18,901 bases of DNA, from the NCBI GenBank assembly GCA_947629115.1, contig CANRCL010000012.1, positions 1 through 18,901 on the forward strand, in the 5' to 3' direction. Positions 14,920 through 18,901 of this stretch are shown in pieces. A program made the position numbers and the translations under genes. The stretch comes from an uncultured Bacilli bacterium (GTDB lineage Bacteria; Bacillota_I; Bacilli_A; RF39; UBA660). The notes beneath the pieces were generated by a model. The model ran no database searches, had not been told where the DNA came from, and was given only the letters and a program-made list of their open reading frames with translations. How positions within the stretch are numbered: the stretch's first letter is position 1; the number at the start of each line of letters is the position of its first letter.

Positions 14920-15781
14920 CAGTTATCGGTTCAGAACTTACCCAATAATAATTACCATCTTTACCTTTTCTATATGTATGTTTGTATTTAGTAGCATATT
15001 TTTCCATAAATTCAAAATCCATTTTATCTTCATCAAATTCATCACTACATTCTTTATTTACGATAGTAGAGGGGTAGTCTTTATAGCAAATATTATTTGT
15101 TTCCATAATGAAGTAATCATATAAGTACACTTCTCTACCCTTTTTAATTGCTTTATTTAAAACTCTATAAATAGTTGATTCATTACCAAAAGTATAACTA
15201 AATGTTTCAGATAAACCACAATAGTATTTATCACCTTTTAAATAACAAATATGTGTATTATCGGCTTTAAATTCTTTATTATCTTTAATATCTTCACCAA
15301 ATAACTTTTTATAGGTATCATCAATAATATTTCTATCAATTTTACTAACTGTACATTCTTCAGTATCATCAGTCACTCTAAAGACCATACCATCATCATT
15401 TTGACAAATTTCACTCTTCTCTAGTCTTTTTAAAGTTTCTGTTTCTGGTTCCTTTATCTCAGATTTTTGATAAGCCATACATAATTTAGTAGCGGTTGCT
15501 ACATCACTATTTTTAATCGGTTTATTAACGTAATTAAATAAGCCATCACAATTAGTTAAATCATCAGTATTAAAATAATTATGTAATTCTGCAACTAAAT
15601 CAGACTCTGGATTTAAATTACGACCTCTAACGATATTGGTAATAATTAAAAATAAAGTTAATCCAATTAAAATGATAATTAATAATATTAGAACTTTATC
15701 TTCTTTTACATTACTTTTTTTACCATCTTTAGATGTTTTTTTTACTTTTTTTATTTTATTTTTAGTATCATTCTTTTGCAT
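14912..15781 (-). CDS. Membrane-anchored protein with eight extracytoplasmic cysteines
   Basis: I do not recognise this 289-residue protein. A Lys-rich cytoplasmic start (residues 1-29) precedes one membrane helix at about 30-51; the remaining 240 residues should face outside. They contain eight cysteines (NCDGL, LCMAY, ICQND, ECTVS, ICYLK, YCGLS, ICYKD, ECSDE), an even number suited to four disulfides, which is noteworthy in a Gram-positive-type cell. No enzyme motif is visible. AAAGGGAG lies 6 bases before ATG 15781. It follows the HTH gene with a 20-base gap and shares its promoter, so the DNA-binding protein may control it. It ends at its own terminator. Confidence 0.7.
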   Translation of the reverse strand: MQKNDTKNKIKKVKKTSKDGKKSNVKEDKVLILLIIILIGLTLFLIITNIVRGRNLNPESDLVAELHNYFNTDDLTNCDGLFNYVNKPIKNSDVATATKLCMAYQKSEIKEPETETLKRLEKSEICQNDDGMVFRVTDDTEECTVSKIDRNIIDDTYKKLFGEDIKDNKEFKADNTHICYLKGDKYYCGLSETFSYTFGNESTIYRVLNKAIKKGREVYLYDYFIMETNNICYKDYPSTIVNKECSDEFDEDKMDFEFMEKYATKYKHTYRKGKDGNYYWVSSEPITEE

Positions 15782-15801
15782 AATTAACTCCCTTTTTATT
15801 C

Positions 15802-16572
15802 TTAAGCCTTACGTGATTCAATTTCAGCAATTTTTTCGAATACTTCTGCGGCATTACTTTCATTTATTTCCGCATAGCCTAATTCTTTTAAAGCCTGAAT
15901 TCTTGTCGTAATTAGTTGTTGAGTTCTACTTAACTTCTCTTCTTTTTTAGTCTCTAATTCTCTTACAAATCTTTTTCTATTTTCCATAACTTTACTTTTA
16001 CTGGCTCCCCCATTATTGTAAAGGTTTAAAGCCGCATATAAAATACTTTCAAATATATATTGTTTTTCTTCACTAAAGGCATATTCTTCAGGGCCAATAA
16101 AACCATTTGTTTTAGCCATATATGCTAAAATATATTTAGTTTCCGCTACATTATCCATTGATTGTAAGAAATAATATAGGTATTTAATTGCATAAAAATC
16201 ATTATTTTTATTTTCTTCTAGTTTTTCTTTAATTAGAAATACTAAATCATTCATTAAGATGCGACTGTCTTTATCTAGTCCTTTTAAGTCTAAAATGTTT
16301 TCAAATTCATTATTACTTCTGGAACCAGCATTTAATCTTTTTTCGACATTCATTAAATATTCAGTATTTACTTTAACACGTCCTATTTCTTCATTACTAC
16401 CATCTTTTAAATCTAATAATTGTAATAGTAATATTTTCTTTTCTTTTGGCCATTTATCTAAATTATCTAATGATAAATAATTATAGACCATTTGTCTAGA
16501 CACACCTAAGTATTTTGAAAGTCTTACTTTAGAAACCCCTAATTCTTGTAATAAATCATTTAACTTATCCAT
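15802..16572 (-). CDS. HTH (XRE/Cro-like) DNA-binding protein
   Basis: A 256-residue protein whose first 35 residues form a helix-turn-helix: LLQELGVSKVRLSKYLGVSR, followed by QMVYNYL, in the way of XRE/Cro or lambda-repressor-like regulators. The rest is alpha-helical, has no recognisable ligand domain, and contains a Lys/Glu-rich, coiled-coil-prone stretch (NRKRFVRELETKKEEKLSRTQQ). I prefer ATG 16572; a GTG at 16584 is in frame but its ribosome site is no better. A near-consensus promoter lies just upstream with a perfect inverted repeat in its spacer, suggesting autoregulation. It is first in an operon with the eight-cysteine membrane protein. Confidence 0.7.
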   Translation of the reverse strand: MDKLNDLLQELGVSKVRLSKYLGVSRQMVYNYLSLDNLDKWPKEKKILLLQLLDLKDGSNEEIGRVKVNTEYLMNVEKRLNAGSRSNNEFENILDLKGLDKDSRILMNDLVFLIKEKLEENKNNDFYAIKYLYYFLQSMDNVAETKYILAYMAKTNGFIGPEEYAFSEEKQYIFESILYAALNLYNNGGASKSKVMENRKRFVRELETKKEEKLSRTQQLITTRIQALKELGYAEINESNAAEVFEKIAEIESRKA

Positions 16573-16607
16573 TTTTACACTCACTGCTTTCTATTATTTA
16601 CAATTTA

Positions 16608-16637
16608 ATTATACATAACTTAACAATTATGTGTCAA
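16608..16637 (-). promoter_or_regulatory. Sigma-A promoter of the HTH operon
   Basis: Reading the minus strand, TTGACA (16637-16632), an 18-bp spacer and TATAAT (16613-16608). Both hexamers are perfect. The distance to ATG 16572 leaves a leader of about 30 bases. Confidence 0.8.
16613..16632. promoter_or_regulatory. Operator-like inverted repeat inside the HTH promoter
   Basis: ACATAA at 16613-16618 is perfectly inverted as TTATGT at 16627-16632, with eight bases between. The 20-bp site fills the space between the -35 and -10 hexamers and touches both, so a bound protein would block RNA polymerase. The HTH protein encoded next is the obvious candidate; this is inference. Confidence 0.5.
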
Positions 16638-16651
16638 CCCAAAAATTATTT

Positions 16652-17299
16652 TTATTGCAAATCTCTTCTCGTTATGATATATAATTTTTTATTTTTATAG
16701 AAGCAATAAAAGATATCTTCTTTAGTTAAATTCCGTTTTTCCAAAATATTTTTTAACCACTCTTCACTTTTATGAATATACTTTAAGGCTTTATGTTGGG
16801 TACTACCATCTAAAATAAGTGGCATAGGATAAGCCGAGGGAATTCTAAATAAATTATATTTGAATATTGACAATTTTCCATTAGGTTCTAAAAAAGCATA
16901 CTCTACTTCATCAATATTTTTTATTTCTTTTTGTCTTAAACTTAAAAGTAAATTATCCATACTATATCTTTGTTTAACCATTTCGTGATAATTAATTTTT
17001 CCATTACAAATAATCAAAGATGGCTTACCATCAAAGAACGTTCTAACAACTCGGGATTTAATTGAAATAAAGGCAAGCCCAATTTCTAATAAAACTAAAA
17101 GAGTTATAGGTACAATTGTTAAAAAAATACTATCTTCAATATTTTCGATTGAAATAGCAATTAATTCCGCAATTAAAATAGAAACAATTAAATCTATAAC
17201 TCCTAACTGCCCTATTTCTCTTTTCCCCATTAATCGAAAACAAAACATAACAAAAAAATAAAAAAATGTTGTTCTAAATACAACTTGGAGCATTTCCAT
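16652..17299 (-). CDS. YetF-like DUF421 membrane protein
   Basis: A 215-residue protein of the DUF421/YetF family. Three N-terminal membrane helices (about 8-24, 33-52, 58-80) contain the family signature RLMGKREIGQLGVIDLIVSI. The C-terminal cytoplasmic domain includes GKPSLIICNGKINYHEMVKQ and LLLSLRQKEIKNIDEVEYAF, which define the DUF421 fold. The biochemical role of this family is not settled; some Bacillus members are linked to spore germination, which cannot be assumed here. An AGGGTGAT ribosome site precedes ATG 17299. The gene is divergent from the TIGR04086-like gene, and no terminator is visible between its stop and the downstream HTH promoter. Confidence 0.85.
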   Translation of the reverse strand: MEMLQVVFRTTFFYFFVMFCFRLMGKREIGQLGVIDLIVSILIAELIAISIENIEDSIFLTIVPITLLVLLEIGLAFISIKSRVVRTFFDGKPSLIICNGKINYHEMVKQRYSMDNLLLSLRQKEIKNIDEVEYAFLEPNGKLSIFKYNLFRIPSAYPMPLILDGSTQHKALKYIHKSEEWLKNILEKRNLTKEDIFYCFYKNKKLYIITRRDLQ

Positions 17300-17373
17300 A
17301 TAATCACCCTAAATTTATTATGGTTTTATTCATATATTTTTAATCATTTTATTATAATTTAATAGGTGATAAA

Positions 17374-17739
17374 ATGAATAAATTAATTAATTATGCCAAA
17401 TTTATTAGTATTTTTTTAATTGTTGAGTTAATTTTAACTTTTATAACTAGTCTTTTAAATTTAATGGGCTTAAATAGCGGTATTACTTCCATAATTATGT
17501 TTATAAGTAATATTATACTTATCTTTATCTTATCTTTTTATAATGCTTTTAAAATGCAAAAGAAAGGCTTTTTAGAGGGAATTATTTTAGGATGTATCTT
17601 TATTCTATTAATGGTTATTATTAAATTAATTCTCTTTACAAGAAGTTTTCATATATCAACATTTATTTACTATTTAATTTTACTTATGACTAGTATTTTT
17701 GGTGGTATGCTGGGAGTCAATAAAAAAAGTGAAGAATAA
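17374..17739 (+). CDS. Four-helix membrane protein of the TIGR04086/YrzE type
   Basis: A 121-residue, very hydrophobic protein with four predicted helices (about 9-31, 38-58, 67-88, 95-113) and short loops. The KKGFLEGIILGCIFILLMVI segment and FGGMLGVN end resemble the TIGR04086/YrzE family, whose function is unknown. Support comes from position: in Bacillus relatives this gene lies beside yajC and tgt, and tgt is two genes away here. AGGTGAT at 17364-17370 is the ribosome site, and TATAAT at 17353-17358 a possible -10. The TAA stop abuts, with no gap, the stop of the convergent pilin-like gene. Confidence 0.6.
   Translation: MNKLINYAKFISIFLIVELILTFITSLLNLMGLNSGITSIIMFISNIILIFILSFYNAFKMQKKGFLEGIILGCIFILLMVIIKLILFTRSFHISTFIYYLILLMTSIFGGMLGVNKKSEE

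Positions 17740-18901
<1,162 letters not shown>

Overview
The window is AT-rich (roughly 70 to 75% A+T by eye). It uses TAA, TAG and TGA as stops and TGG for Trp, so it reads with the standard bacterial code and not the Mycoplasma code. Strong Shine-Dalgarno sites, extended -10 promoters (TGnTATAAT), a lipoteichoic-acid-synthase-like enzyme and a 6S-RNA/tcdA/rarA neighbourhood point to a low-G+C Firmicute of the Bacilli side. It may be a reduced, uncultured gut-type lineage; that last step is inference.

Bases 1 to 11,236 are almost entirely plus-strand. First comes a tight cluster: ribosome-assembly GTPase rbgA, RNase HII rnhB and a membrane sulfatase-fold LtaS-like protein, closed by a terminator. 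Next is topA with its own canonical promoter and terminator. Then an operon behind an extended -10 promoter and an 11-bp tandem repeat: a thioredoxin-like membrane protein without cysteines, an RsiV-like membrane protein, and frr. After frr lie a short gene remnant, a surface protein with three cadherin-like repeats, and a small membrane protein whose reading frame seems to break at a homopolymer. A structured RNA with its own promoter, best read as 6S RNA, precedes tcdA.

Between 11.2 and 14.9 kb the gene orientation changes. tcdA converges on rarA and their stop codons share four bases. rarA diverges from a Xer-type tyrosine recombinase whose transcript appears nearly leaderless. A 44-codon Asn/Ser/Arg-rich microprotein gene with a very strong ribosome site lies on the minus strand between the recombinase and a ZIP metal transporter. 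The largest gene-free stretch (14,421 to 14,911) holds two inverted repeats built on TCCTTAT/ATAAGGA half-sites; one is 28 bp long with 11-6-11 geometry.

The right end (14.9 to 18.9 kb) is mostly minus-strand. It holds a two-gene operon (HTH DNA-binding protein, then a membrane-anchored protein with eight extracytoplasmic cysteines) behind a consensus promoter with a perfect inverted repeat in its spacer. A YetF/DUF421 protein, a four-helix TIGR04086/YrzE-like protein, a pilin-like anchored protein and the 3' part of tgt follow. No CRISPR array, tRNA, rRNA or intact transposon was found. The least ordinary items are the microprotein, the paired palindromes at the orientation switch, and the HTH/eight-cysteine operon.
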